The notes under the pieces: generated by a model
Seen by the model: the letters and a program-made list of their open reading frames with translations, nothing else
The model's database searches: none
Told to the model about the DNA's origin: nothing
Assembly: GCA_016935975.1 (NCBI GenBank)
Contig: JAFGPX010000113.1
Span: forward strand, 1 to 39,222
Source of the DNA: Deltaproteobacteria bacterium
GTDB taxonomy: Bacteria; Myxococcota_A; Polyangia; Fen-1088
Direction: 5' to 3'
DNA length: 39,222 nt
Shown: piece after piece, positions 28,694 to 37,313 of the stretch
Position numbering within the stretch: the first letter of the stretch is position 1
Layout: each line of letters begins with the position of its first letter
Program-made: the position numbers and the translations under genes

Positions 28694-30076
28694 TCACGTC
28701 CCGGCCACGGTCACCTTGGCCACCCGAAACGTGGGACACTGCACCGACGAGCGGGTGTCGAGGTCGCTGGCAATCGCATCGACGCCCTTCCATAGATCGT
28801 CGAAGTTGACAGCGATGGTGATCTCACTCACCGCGAAAGCCCGTTCCCCCTTCTCGATCCAGAAGCCGCCCGCGCCCTGCGAGAAATCGCCGGTCACGGG
28901 GTTGAACCCGAAGCCCATCAGCTCGGTGACGAGCAGACCTCTGTCCAGCCTGGCGATTTCTTCGGCGCTGGCCCTCCCGGGACGTAGGATGAAATTGGAC
29001 GTCGAGACGTGCGGGCCGCCACCCAGCCCGCGCCCCGCCGATCCGGTGGACTTCCTGCCGAGCTTGCGGCCGGCGTAGACGTCGCACAGAAAGGTGCGCA
29101 GCACGCCCTCGGACACGACCACATTGGGCCGCGCCGCCAAACCCTCGCCGTCGTACGGGCGCGAGCCGGGCGCGCGTGGCAGCAGCGGATCGTCCACGAT
29201 GGTGACCAGCGGCGATGCGACCTGGGTGCCCTCGCGCTCGGCTAGATACGTGCTCTTGCGCCAGACCGCACCGCCCGAAATCACGCCGGCGAACCGCCCC
29301 AGCAACGACCGTCCCACCTCGGGAGTGAACACGGCAGGAACCTGGCAGGTGTCCAGCTTGCGGGCGCCCAGCTTGGCGACCGTGCGGCGCGCGGCTTCGA
29401 TCCCCACCGACTCGGCAGCCTGCAAGCCGTCCACCGAGCGCGAGGAGGTGAAGTGGTAGCCGTTGCGCTTCTTGCCGTCGGCGTCGTCGCACACCGGTTC
29501 GACGATGAACGACACGTGGCTGCCGCGATAGGCACCGGAGAACCCCGCCGAGCTGGCGAACGCGGAAGCGCCGATACCGCGGCCAAAACTCGCGCCGTCG
29601 GAGTTGGTGACCCGCATGTCGAACTTGCGCGCCGCGGCCTCTCCCACCCGGCACCAGCGCATGGCCTCGGCCACGTCGAGCGACAGCACGGATTCGTCCC
29701 ACAGATCGAGGTCGGGGATCGTTCGTGCCATCTCCTCACGATCCGGCAAGGCGGCCAGAGGGTCTGGCTCGGCCAGCCCGGACAACGCCACCGACTCCGC
29801 GGCGAAGGCGCGCATGGCGTCTGGCGCGAAATCCGAGGTGTAGGTCACCGCAACCCGCTCGTCCTTGAGCACGCGCAGGCCAAGCCCGCGGCTGCCCGCC
29901 TCTTTGACCAACTCCGGCTCGTCCATGCGCAGCTTGACCTCCAGCTCCGCACCGTCGCGCACCAGCACCTCCGCGCCGTCAGCTCCCGCGCGCATGGCAA
30001 GGCTCAACATACGCTCGGCCAGCTCCTGGCACGGCCCTGGATCCGCAGCGCTGCGCTTGCCAGCTTCGCTGCTCAT
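28694..30076 (-). CDS. pmbA: TldE/PmbA, partner subunit of the TldD metalloprotease
   Basis: 460 residues; the ATG overlaps the tldD stop (ATGA), so the pair is translationally coupled. The TldD/PmbA fold is recognised by [71 protein letters not shown] and [18 protein letters not shown]. As in other TldE proteins there is no HExxxH motif; it forms a heterodimer with TldD and lacks its own zinc site. TldD/E degrades unfolded peptides and matures modified peptides such as microcins in other bacteria. No RiPP precursor is evident nearby. Confidence 0.93.
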   Translation of the reverse strand: MSSEAGKRSAADPGPCQELAERMLSLAMRAGADGAEVLVRDGAELEVKLRMDEPELVKEAGSRGLGLRVLKDERVAVTYTSDFAPDAMRAFAAESVALSGLAEPDPLAALPDREEMARTIPDLDLWDESVLSLDVAEAMRWCRVGEAAARKFDMRVTNSDGASFGRGIGASAFASSAGFSGAYRGSHVSFIVEPVCDDADGKKRNGYHFTSSRSVDGLQAAESVGIEAARRTVAKLGARKLDTCQVPAVFTPEVGRSLLGRFAGVISGGAVWRKSTYLAEREGTQVASPLVTIVDDPLLPRAPGSRPYDGEGLAARPNVVVSEGVLRTFLCDVYAGRKLGRKSTGSAGRGLGGGPHVSTSNFILRPGRASAEEIARLDRGLLVTELMGFGFNPVTGDFSQGAGGFWIEKGERAFAVSEITIAVNFDDLWKGVDAIASDLDTRSSVQCPTFRVAKVTVAGT

Positions 30077-31530
30077 GGCGTGCGCGTGCCCCCTACCGTG
30101 ATCTGCTTGATCTTCACGGTCGGCGTGCCGACGCCGACCGGCACGGACTGGCCGTCCTTGCCGCATGTCCAGGTCCCATCCGAGAGCTGGAAGTCGTGCC
30201 CCACCATGGTTACGTTGCGCAGCACCTCGGGGCCATTGCCGATGAGGTTCACCCCGCGCAGGGGCGCGCCCAGCTTGCCGTTCTCGATGAGGTAACTCTC
30301 GGTCAGAGCGAACACGAAGTCGCCGTTCGAGATGTTGACCTGGCCTCCCGAGAAGCGCTTGGCGTACACGCCGCGGCCGACCGACGCGACAATGTCTCGT
30401 GGGTCCTCGTTCCCGGCGAGCAGAATGGTGTTGGTCATGCGCGGCAGCGGCGGATGGCGGAAACTCTCGCGCCGGCCATTGCCGGACGGCTTGACGCCGA
30501 AATGGTGCGACGAGATACGGTCGTGCATGTAGCCAACGAGGATGCCGTTCTCGATGAGCACATTGCGACCGCCGGGAATACCCTCGTCGTCGACGTTGAT
30601 CGAGCCGCGCGCGTTCGTGACGGTGGCGTCGTCCACGACCGTACACCGTGGCGAAGCAACCTGCCTGCCGATCTGCCCGGAGTAGTTGGAGGTCCCTTTG
30701 CGGTTGAAATCTGCCTCGAGACCGTGCCCGACCGCCTCGTGAAGGAGGATGCCGGATTCGCCAGCCGCCAGCACCACCTCCATGGGCCCCGCCGGCGCCT
30801 CCTCGGCGTGCAGCATGGCGACCGCCAGGCGGGCGGCTTCGCGGCCGTGGTCCTCCGGGGTCGCCCCGAACTCGGAAAACAGCTCCAGACCTCGCCGCTT
30901 CGCCGTCCCCGAGCGTCCCGACTGCCGCTTGCCCCTCTCTTCGGCGACCACGCTGATCCCGAACCGAACCATGGGCTGGCGATCCCGCGCCAGCACGCCA
31001 TTGGAGGTTGCCACCAACACATCCGACCATCCCTCCGCAAAACCAGCTTCGACGCGCACGATGCGCGAATCGAAGGCGCGCGCCGCGGCGTCGGCGCGTC
31101 TGAGGAGGGCAACCTTGTCCTCTCCCGGCCGTTCCTGGGCGAGCTCTGCTATCGGATAGAAGCTGGGCAGCGCTGCCGCCCGCAGAGCCAATGGGCTCCG
31201 GCCACCACCTTGCGACGCGACTTGCCCTGCCGTCCGCGCCGCGTCCAGCATGCGCGCATCCGACAGCTCCTCGGTATAGGCGTAGCCCGAGGCATCTCCC
31301 CGCACTACCCGCACCCCAAGACCGAGCACGACAGCTCGGCTGACTGTGCGCACGCGGCCTTCCTCGAAAGCGATGTCACCGCCAGAGCGGTACTGGAAGA
31401 AAAGATCGGCGTGATCGCCCCCCGAGGACAACGCTACGCCAAGCAGCCGCTCGGCGGTGCGAGCCTCGATGGCGTCGAGCGGAGTCGCTGGGTACGGATA
31501 CGGGGCGTCTGGCAAGCAACTGCCGGTCAC
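30073..31530 (-). CDS. tldD: TldD zinc metalloprotease subunit
   Basis: 485 residues with a GTG start preceded by GAGG. The catalytic [11 protein letters not shown] is at residues 264-274 (His264, Glu265, His269), and Cys456 in GTWTCGKDG is the likely third zinc ligand, as in E. coli TldD. Other family motifs are [41 protein letters not shown] and [11 protein letters not shown]-like sequence. It forms the active subunit of TldD/E. Upstream in the same direction, 116 nt away, is a sigma-region-4-like gene. Confidence 0.94.
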   Translation of the reverse strand: MTGSCLPDAPYPYPATPLDAIEARTAERLLGVALSSGGDHADLFFQYRSGGDIAFEEGRVRTVSRAVVLGLGVRVVRGDASGYAYTEELSDARMLDAARTAGQVASQGGGRSPLALRAAALPSFYPIAELAQERPGEDKVALLRRADAAARAFDSRIVRVEAGFAEGWSDVLVATSNGVLARDRQPMVRFGISVVAEERGKRQSGRSGTAKRRGLELFSEFGATPEDHGREAARLAVAMLHAEEAPAGPMEVVLAAGESGILLHEAVGHGLEADFNRKGTSNYSGQIGRQVASPRCTVVDDATVTNARGSINVDDEGIPGGRNVLIENGILVGYMHDRISSHHFGVKPSGNGRRESFRHPPLPRMTNTILLAGNEDPRDIVASVGRGVYAKRFSGGQVNISNGDFVFALTESYLIENGKLGAPLRGVNLIGNGPEVLRNVTMVGHDFQLSDGTWTCGKDGQSVPVGVGTPTVKIKQITVGGTRTP

Positions 31531-31646
31531 GAAGAAACCTCAGACCGCAAATACTGCCGTGCGGACAGCCGGGGAACCAGAAAAACCGCGGCTTCTCGCC
31601 CGCAGGCACGGATCGGGATCCTGGCCGCCACCGCGGCCGCCCCTGC

Positions 31647-32180
31647 TCAGGACTTGCGTCGCGACGGGAAAGGCTTCTGCGCGATACGTTCGTCGTCGCT
31701 CAGATCGCGGATCTTACCCAAGCCACGCACCTCGACCTGGCGGATGCGCTCGCGAGTCAGGTTGAGAATCGCGCCCACCTCCTCTAGGGTGATGCCGCCG
31801 CGATCGGCGACGTCGAGCGCGCAGGTTTCCGCCATCTCCCATACCTCGAGGTGGGGGAAATTCAGCTTGATGGCACCGCTCTGCGGATTCACGTCGAGAT
31901 AGAGGTGGTGCTCGCAGCTGACGAAGGGGCAGGGCCGCGCCATATTCAGGCAATCGCCGCGACACCTCGGCCGCAAGACCCCCTCGGGATACTGCAGAGT
32001 GAGCGCTTCGCGCTTCTCCTCACGGGTCAGTCGCTTGGGCGCAATGGTCTTGGAACGCACCCGGCCGTCCCGTGACGGACGCACCTTGAGTCGGATCTTA
32101 GCCACCTCCGGCTGCGGCCGTTCGTCCGCATCAAAGGCCATCTCCGCCTCGCTCTGGCTTTCAGCTCTTTCTTCGGCCAT
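31647..32180 (-). CDS. Sigma-70 region-4-like DNA-binding protein with four-Cys motif
   Basis: 177 residues with a good ribosome site (GAGGAAG). A charged N-terminal segment is followed by a Cys-rich core, [20 protein letters not shown], with Cys73, 77, 84 and 89 (C-x3-C-x6-C-x4-C), then EHHLYLDV. The C-terminal part (about residues 115-160) is a sigma-70 region-4-type helix-turn-helix: [20 protein letters not shown] then [20 protein letters not shown]. It has no sigma region 2, so it cannot be a full sigma factor. It is more likely a transcription regulator that binds -35-like DNA or RNA polymerase. The cysteines could hold zinc or an Fe-S cluster (inference). I believe similar proteins occur across Deltaproteobacteria. 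It lies 33 nt downstream of the MerR-like gene and 116 nt upstream of tldD. Confidence 0.8.
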   Translation of the reverse strand: MAEERAESQSEAEMAFDADERPQPEVAKIRLKVRPSRDGRVRSKTIAPKRLTREEKREALTLQYPEGVLRPRCRGDCLNMARPCPFVSCEHHLYLDVNPQSGAIKLNFPHLEVWEMAETCALDVADRGGITLEEVGAILNLTRERIRQVEVRGLGKIRDLSDDERIAQKPFPSRRKS

Positions 32181-32213
32181 GGCTTCTTCCTCGGACGCAG
32201 CTCGGGATCCGCG

Positions 32214-32813
32214 TCAGAAAAGTTCGCTTCCGCCCCCGATGGCGGTGCCCGCCGGCGACGAACCGGCACGAGCAGAAAGACTCGCTTCCACCCCGGTGAT
32301 CCGCCGGATGAGCTCCCCGGCGGCTTGCCTGGCGGCGACAATCTCGCCTTCGATCGCTGCCCGCCGTTCCGCATCGAGCGCTGGGCCCTTGGCCTCACGC
32401 TCGAAACCCGCGATGAGCTCGGCCACGCCCTTCTCAACCCGCTCGATTTCCTCTTTGAAGCGAGCGAACGAGCGCTGGATCTCCTCGATGGTCAGGTCCG
32501 CGGCCATCATGGCGCGCACCTGGTTCACTCGACGCACGATGTCGGCGGGATAGACGCCGCACGAACCACGATGCCTGCCCTTGCGCCCGACGCGAATCGA
32601 GCGGGGCAGCAACCCGAGCTGCACGTACTTGCGCAAAGTCGCCTCCGAGAAGCGAACGCCGCGGGAGGTGAAGACGTCGACGATCTGACGTGAGGTCAGC
32701 CCAGCGGGCGACTGACGCTCGATTTCGCTCAGCTCCTCCTCGACGAGCAGCCCGCCGGTCCCGCCCCTCGCGACTGGGCCTTGGCTGGCAGGGGATTTGG
32801 GCCGCGCTTCCAT
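32214..32813 (-). CDS. MerR-like transcriptional regulator
   Basis: 199 residues. The winged-helix MerR-type DNA-binding domain is at about residues 38-100: LTSRQIVDVFTSRGVRFSEA, TLRKYVQLGLLPRS and a basic GRKGRHRGSCGVYPADIV wing. A coiled-coil dimer helix follows (IEEIQRSFARFKEEIERVEK). The C-terminus has no recognisable effector domain, only one further helix and a Ser/Gly tail. The ATG at 32813 is preceded by an AT-rich region with an inverted repeat (32834-32858) that may be its own operator. The sigma-like gene follows after 33 nt, so the two are probably co-transcribed. Confidence 0.82.
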   Translation of the reverse strand: MEARPKSPASQGPVARGGTGGLLVEEELSEIERQSPAGLTSRQIVDVFTSRGVRFSEATLRKYVQLGLLPRSIRVGRKGRHRGSCGVYPADIVRRVNQVRAMMAADLTIEEIQRSFARFKEEIERVEKGVAELIAGFEREAKGPALDAERRAAIEGEIVAARQAAGELIRRITGVEASLSARAGSSPAGTAIGGGSELF

Positions 32814-32833
32814 TCTTAGCTTTTGACTGTAAT

Positions 32834-32858
32834 CTATTCAAAAGAGTCTGTTCAATAG
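32834..32858 (-). promoter_or_regulatory. Candidate operator dyad upstream of the MerR-like gene
   Basis: CTATTCAA and TTCAATAG flank a 9-nt centre (AAGAGTCTG), with 7 of 8 positions symmetric. It lies 21-45 nt before the start codon in the only strikingly AT-rich DNA of the neighbourhood, where MerR-type regulators usually bind between -35 and -10. No convincing -35/-10 pair is assigned. Autoregulation is inference. Confidence 0.45.
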
Positions 32859-33015
32859 CCAAAATGCCTAGTACTTTGTTCAGGTGTGACGAGAGGCGCC
32901 CCTGCCGCCTGACCTGATACCTGCCCCCACAGCGGTCCCGGCGCTCGCCTGAGTCGTGGCTATGACTCAGAGAACTGGGTCCGACCCGCGAACCGCCACC
33001 ACGCCTGGGACCGGT

Positions 33016-33840
33016 CTAGAGCCGCAGGGCGGACGCCTGGCTGACTCGCATGTACTTCCAGTGCTTCTTGAGCCAGCGAACTGGGCCTTTGTCGTTGCAG
33101 CCTAGCGGACGATCTGCGGGATCGCAGAACAGGCGCACGTGCATGTGGTCGTCATGCGGTTGCGAGTTCGTAGGCTGGTGGAGCAGCACCCGGGCTCGCC
33201 CGATGATTGCGGGATCGGTGCCTTGGCGCTCGGCCTCGGCGAGCATGAGAGCCGCGAGCGCGTGATGAACGAAAATCCACTGCACCTCGGCCCCCGGGGT
33301 CGACAACATGGCGCGCACCAGGGCCCAGTTTCTTCGTGCATCGAAGCGCGCTTGCGGAACGGGCTGTTTCGGACCTCGGCCGCCGCGCCCGAGCGACCAT
33401 CGCTCAGCTCTCCCGTCTCTGCCAAAGTGCAGCATGGCGGGGAGGTCACGCAACGGCCGACCGGCATCGTCGCAGGCGTAGTAGAAAACGTCCACGTCTC
33501 GGCCGCTGGCGTGCGAACGGTGCATGGCCACGTCGCCACCGCGCCGGCCGGAGATGTCACCGAGGAACGCGATGCTGTCCGGGAATCGATCCACCACCTC
33601 GCGAAAGACGTCGGCCAGCCAGCGCGCGACCTCTTCGGTGGCGTAGCGGCAGTCGCGCGGTCGCCAATCGGGATGCACCTCGTAGCCCGGACCTTCGAAT
33701 GGGAGGGCCACAGGGTGCAACAGAGCCCCCCTGACGTGTGACCCGAGCGAAATGCTCGAACGATCATCGGCGAACACGCCCATGCAGCCCGACAACGAGA
33801 GCACGGCCAGCGCCGGCACGACGCCTCGACATCGTCGCAT
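33016..33840 (-). CDS. MepA-type murein endopeptidase lipoprotein
   Basis: 274 residues from the ATG at 33840, chosen because a lipoprotein signal begins there (LAVLSLSGC, Cys19); a 59-codon in-frame extension upstream looks spurious. Motifs of the M74 penicillin-insensitive endopeptidase family are visible: MHRSHASGRDVDVFYY (His110 and Asp117 as ligands), WIFVHH and QPHDDHMHVRLFC. The enzyme cuts D-Ala-meso-DAP cross-links in peptidoglycan. E. coli MepA is periplasmic and soluble, so a lipid-anchored form is a modest variation. The dksA-like gene lies 62 nt upstream in the same direction. No clear ribosome site. Confidence 0.86.
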   Translation of the reverse strand: MRRCRGVVPALAVLSLSGCMGVFADDRSSISLGSHVRGALLHPVALPFEGPGYEVHPDWRPRDCRYATEEVARWLADVFREVVDRFPDSIAFLGDISGRRGGDVAMHRSHASGRDVDVFYYACDDAGRPLRDLPAMLHFGRDGRAERWSLGRGGRGPKQPVPQARFDARRNWALVRAMLSTPGAEVQWIFVHHALAALMLAEAERQGTDPAIIGRARVLLHQPTNSQPHDDHMHVRLFCDPADRPLGCNDKGPVRWLKKHWKYMRVSQASALRL

Positions 33841-33902
33841 GGCCAAGTCAGGCGAGTGGCGTGGCGGGGGAGGCGCAACGGCCGACGGAATGGCCGCCCC
33901 CC

Positions 33903-34280
33903 CTAGCCGTAGGCCTTTTCCATGCGCTCTTGGTCCTCCTTGCATCGGATACAGAGCGTGGTTTCCAGACGTGCCTCCAGCCTCTTGATTGAGATCAGTT
34001 CCCCGCACTGCTCGCACAAACCAAAGGTGCCTTCCTCGATCTTCTCAAGCGCATGGTCGATCTTCTGCAGGAATGTCTTCTCACGCCCCCGTAGCCTGAA
34101 CGTGAACGACTGCAAATACTCCGACGAGGCCAGATCCATTTCGTCCGGCAAGTCGTCGGATTCGAGCGTCATATCCTCGCTCAGGGTTCGCTGCGCGTTC
34201 CGCAGGATTTCCTTCTTCCGCGTCAGGAGGATGTCGCGGAACCGCTTGAGGTCCTTCTTCTTGAGGCCGATACCTTCCAT
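33903..34280 (-). CDS. DksA/TraR-family RNA polymerase-binding protein
   Basis: 125 residues, a little shorter than E. coli DksA (151). The N-terminal coiled coil carries the tip motif DEMDLA (Asp46, Asp49, Ala51), matching the DxxDxA tip needed for transcriptional activity. The C4 zinc finger is Cys89, Cys92, Cys110 and Cys113 (CEQC...CIRC) and is followed by a short helix. DksA enters the RNA polymerase secondary channel and, with ppGpp, tunes promoters in starvation. The ribosome site is good (AAGGGG before the ATG at 34280). The divergent promoter region is shared with a small KRKQSLYFPEE protein gene. Confidence 0.92.
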   Translation of the reverse strand: MEGIGLKKKDLKRFRDILLTRKKEILRNAQRTLSEDMTLESDDLPDEMDLASSEYLQSFTFRLRGREKTFLQKIDHALEKIEEGTFGLCEQCGELISIKRLEARLETTLCIRCKEDQERMEKAYG

Positions 34281-34367
34281 GGATCCCCTTGTCTCAGAAT
34301 AGCTTTGCGTAGCCTGCTAGTCTACCTTGCCTTCGCCAGGTGGGCATCCGAAGGCGGGCACCACTCC

Positions 34368-34396
34368 TTGACAGGCTAACCGATAACTGCCTAAAT
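34368..34396 (+). promoter_or_regulatory. Near-consensus sigma-70 promoter
   Basis: A perfect TTGACA (34368-34373), a 17-nt spacer and CTAAAT (34391-34396) precede the small-protein gene at 34441. The predicted leader is about 38 nt with GGGGTG as ribosome site. It is the best housekeeping-type promoter in the window. Confidence 0.6.
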
Positions 34397-34440
34397 GCCG
34401 AAAAGTCATACATTGGCGTCATCCATAAGCGGGGTGCTAC

Positions 34441-34644
34441 ATGGCCGGTTCTGACAAGAGGAAGCAGAGTCTCTACTTTCCAGAAGAGATGCTGAAAGAA
34501 ATCCAGGAAGAGGCTACGCGTCAAGACCGTTCGCTGTCGTGGATCGTGCAGAAAGCATGGAAGATCTCCCGCAAGGAGATCATGAAATACCCGTCGGTCA
34601 ACGAATTCCCGGGTGAAGACGACGAGCGCGGTGCAGCCGAGTAG
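34441..34644 (+). CDS. Small ribbon-helix-helix-like protein (TIGR04563-type)
   Basis: 67 residues. The core is KRKQSLYFPEEMLKEIQEEA then TRQDRSLSWIVQKAW, with a short beta strand and two helices as in ribbon-helix-helix DNA-binding proteins. It ends in an acidic tail (PGEDDERGAAE). I recall a family of about 70-residue myxobacterial proteins with this KRKQSLYFPEE start (TIGR04563), function unknown. It has its own promoter and ribosome site. It is divergent from the DksA-like gene. Confidence 0.8.
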   Translation: MAGSDKRKQSLYFPEEMLKEIQEEATRQDRSLSWIVQKAWKISRKEIMKYPSVNEFPGEDDERGAAE

Positions 34645-34681
34645 CGCCCGACAGAAGCTGCTGTGCGGGGTGGTGCCCTTG

Positions 34682-34710
34682 CGGGGGCTTGATGCCTGGC
34701 ACTGCCCCCG
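34682..34710 (+). terminator. Weak hairpin after the small-protein gene
   Basis: CGGGGGC (34682-34688) and GCCCCCG (34704-34710) can form a 7-bp GC stem with a 15-nt loop. No T-tract follows, so a factor-independent terminator is doubtful. It lies between the small gene and the following glycosyltransferase-like gene. Confidence 0.3.
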
Positions 34711-34736
34711 TAGTCACGAACGACCCTAGCAGCCCC

Positions 34737-36080
34737 ATGGCCGACATCCTGATAGTCAGCAACGAGGTGTCACCCGTCGCTGAGAGCCAAACGGCGGTGT
34801 GCGCTGCCGCATTGGGTCGCGCCCTCTCGGCCGCGAAGCACCGGGTCACGATATTGACCCTGGCGGAAGAGGACCGTGCCGCGCAAATCCCCGGCATGGC
34901 CCGCCGCCTGCGCACCGTGCTGGCCACCCTGGCCGATGGGGACCGCGAATGTGCTCTTTTCGAGGGACGCTCCGCGATAAGCCAGTGCGCCCTCCACGTT
35001 CTCGGGGCGGACCCGTCAGACCGCGGGCACCGCGCAGCCTTCTTGGCCAGTGCGGCGGCAGCGCTAGTGCGCGATGAGATCTGCCGTGCCGAAGCCATTA
35101 TCGCCTGGGGCGAAGCCGCGGCAGCGGTCCTGCCGGCTGTGCAGGCGAATGCGCGCGTCTTCGTCCTGCCAGCCGGAGACTGGGGCCCACCGCTGACGCA
35201 GGCCGAACGCGCCGCGCTCAACCCCAATGCGCCCGACCTGGCTATGGCCGGGGGCTCCCTAGCCGGCCTGGGAGCCATCGATGCCGACGTGGTCGTCTTT
35301 CCCAGTCCTTCGTCGGCAAAGGCCTTCGAGCACTGCAGCGATTTCTCGTTCCGCGCCTCGGATCAGCCTGTGGTTTCGATTCGCTTCGGCTGCGACGAGG
35401 CCCCCTACGATCCCTCCACTGATCCGGCCTTGGCCGCCACGTACTCCCCCGAAGCTCCAAACGGCAAAGCCGAGTGCCGTCGGGCCCTTGCCCGGCGGAC
35501 TTCTCTTGCCCCAGGACCGCGCACCCTCCTCCTCGCCACGTCGCCGCTCACCGTCCGTGATGGCGGTCGCGCCCTCATCGAGGCGCTTTCGCGCCTGGTT
35601 CGCTCCGACGTGGCCATCGTTGTTCCAGGAGTGGGAGAGCGCGCTATGGTGGACGAGATCAGGCGTCTCGCCATCGAAACACCGGGCAAGATCGCCGTGT
35701 ATCCGGACGATGGGCCGACGGCAGAGCGCCAGATCCTGGCCGCAGCGGATGCCCTGCTTCTGGCAGACGAGAATAACCACCTCGCACGAACCGCCGGCTT
35801 GTCCATGCGCTACGGAACGCTGCCTCTGGCCCCCGACGCTGCCGCCTACCGAGACCATCTGGTCGACTTCGACCTGTCCACAAGGACGGGCACTGCACTT
35901 CTCTACCAGCCTGATGACCCGTATGAACGTGTCTCCGTGGTGCTCAGAGCGTCCTCGCTGCGCGGCAATCTCGAAGCCTGGCAGGACCTGCCGAGGCACC
36001 TGATGAGCTCGGCGCCGCCCTGGGCGACGACGGCCGCGCTCTTCGAAAACCTGTGCGCTAGCCCGCCAACTTCCGCCTGA
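34737..36080 (+). CDS. Glycogen-synthase-like (GT5) protein, probably degenerate
   Basis: 447 residues from the ATG at 34737; another ATG at 34692 is possible. MADILIVSNEVSPVA at the start and RYGTLPLAPDAAAYRDHLVD at about 358-377 follow the pattern of bacterial glycogen/starch synthases. The key KTGG nucleotide-sugar loop is replaced by AESQT, and the region of the catalytic Glu (FEPCGL in GlgA) reads NNHLART. A typical Rossmann core is hard to trace between. I infer a non-catalytic relative or one with another substrate. It is not in a glycogen cluster. Its last 23 bp overlap the end of the convergent SctQ-like gene. Confidence 0.7.
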   Translation: MADILIVSNEVSPVAESQTAVCAAALGRALSAAKHRVTILTLAEEDRAAQIPGMARRLRTVLATLADGDRECALFEGRSAISQCALHVLGADPSDRGHRAAFLASAAAALVRDEICRAEAIIAWGEAAAAVLPAVQANARVFVLPAGDWGPPLTQAERAALNPNAPDLAMAGGSLAGLGAIDADVVVFPSPSSAKAFEHCSDFSFRASDQPVVSIRFGCDEAPYDPSTDPALAATYSPEAPNGKAECRRALARRTSLAPGPRTLLLATSPLTVRDGGRALIEALSRLVRSDVAIVVPGVGERAMVDEIRRLAIETPGKIAVYPDDGPTAERQILAAADALLLADENNHLARTAGLSMRYGTLPLAPDAAAYRDHLVDFDLSTRTGTALLYQPDDPYERVSVVLRASSLRGNLEAWQDLPRHLMSSAPPWATTAALFENLCASPPTSA

Positions 36081-37107
36081 TCGACACGGCGAAAACGCCC
36101 GCGCATTCGGCCAACTCGCCGTAGGCCCAGGGGTGGTTCCCGGTCCTCAACACGAGGGAACCGCCGCGGCGGACAACCAGGGGCGCGCGACGAATGACGT
36201 CGACCGCGGGACAGAGCACACCAGCACTCATCTCCACCGACGCGTCGCCGATAGGGGCCATCGCAGTCCGCGAATCGGCGTCCATGCGGCGGTCGGGACG
36301 AGTCGCAGCCTCGGGCATCGGAGCGCCGCTGCTACCCCCGACAACAACGACCAGACCATCGGGGAGCCATCTCGCCGGGACGACCTTGCTCCTCCATCGC
36401 GCGCGGACGGGCCAGGCACCTGAGGGCGACAAAGCCGGGGTTTCGTCGAAGACGACCGTATCCCCGGCCTCGGCTCGAGAAATCTGCGCACTCGGCACCT
36501 TGGTGGACGCCAGCTCCAACCATGGCAGAACTTCGGCCTTGCTCGCCTCGGTCATCACCCACAGCTCCTCCAGGAACCTGTCGCTCGCGAGCAAGCAGGC
36601 CCTCCCGCTTTCCCCCTGCAGCCTCACGAGCAGCTCGACCCCGAAGGACCCCACCGGTGGATCCACGGCGGTCCCTGCCCCCACCCTCGGCCGAACCCGA
36701 ACGGCGTTTGCAGGACCGAGCTTGGCCAGCAACGCGGCCACCGTGCCTTCCAGAATGCCACGCTCGATGCGCGAAAGCGGGCCACCAAAGGGGGGCATCC
36801 CGAGCCCGAGGACGGAGTTCACCGCAACAAGCGCCAGCCGGCTTTCCAGCAGCAGAACGCCGGCCTGTCCCGAACACTCGAGCGCGACGGATTCGCCGCA
36901 GGACCGGCCGTCGTTCCACCACCGCGCGCACGCATGGCGCTCGACCGGGCTGGCGCGCAAAACCACCTCGCCAACTCCGAAGAGTCGCGTCACCATCTCC
37001 GAAGGCAGACAGAGCCGCAAGATGAGTCGTGTGGTTCCCGCCAGAAGGGCCGGATCTTGCTCTTCACCAGCTCCCGGCTGCGTGTGCGATTCCGGTTTCG
37101 TGCCCAT
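36058..37107 (-). CDS. SctQ/FliN-like type III secretion ring protein, apparently orphan
   Basis: 349 residues from the ATG at 37107; a GTG at 37149 is an alternative, with a GGAGG only one base away from it. The middle contains LALVAVNSVLGLG and PLSRIERGILEGTVAALLAK, resembling the SctQ/FliM-like central domain. Two SpoA-like segments appear: one around ALSPSGAWPVRARW and a C-terminal one, CPAVDVIRRAPLVVRRGGSL then VLRTGNHPWAYGELAECAGV. In secretion systems SctQ forms the cytoplasmic sorting ring. No other secretion gene lies in the visible 39 kb. The assignment rests on pattern similarity and is moderate. Confidence 0.52.
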   Translation of the reverse strand: MGTKPESHTQPGAGEEQDPALLAGTTRLILRLCLPSEMVTRLFGVGEVVLRASPVERHACARWWNDGRSCGESVALECSGQAGVLLLESRLALVAVNSVLGLGMPPFGGPLSRIERGILEGTVAALLAKLGPANAVRVRPRVGAGTAVDPPVGSFGVELLVRLQGESGRACLLASDRFLEELWVMTEASKAEVLPWLELASTKVPSAQISRAEAGDTVVFDETPALSPSGAWPVRARWRSKVVPARWLPDGLVVVVGGSSGAPMPEAATRPDRRMDADSRTAMAPIGDASVEMSAGVLCPAVDVIRRAPLVVRRGGSLVLRTGNHPWAYGELAECAGVFAVSIRRKLAG

Positions 37108-37313
37108 GCTCTGCTGGCCTTCCCCTTCCGCGCCAGAATTGCTACGCACCCCTCCAGAATGTCAAGTCCCAATCCCGTGCGCACGGGCCAGCAGGGGCGC
37201 GCCGCCCGGACAGACGGTCCGTGACTGGCAAAATCTCCGCCAGCGCCGAATCATACTGGGTGTTCTCGGCATCTATCTCAGGTATAGTGAAAGTCAGCGG
37301 GAAACGTGCATTC

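Noticed and set aside
32949-32970. CTGAGTC/GACTCAG hairpin as a terminator of the MepA-type gene
   Set aside because: Only 7 bp with an 8-nt loop and no T-tract in the direction of transcription; too weak to call.
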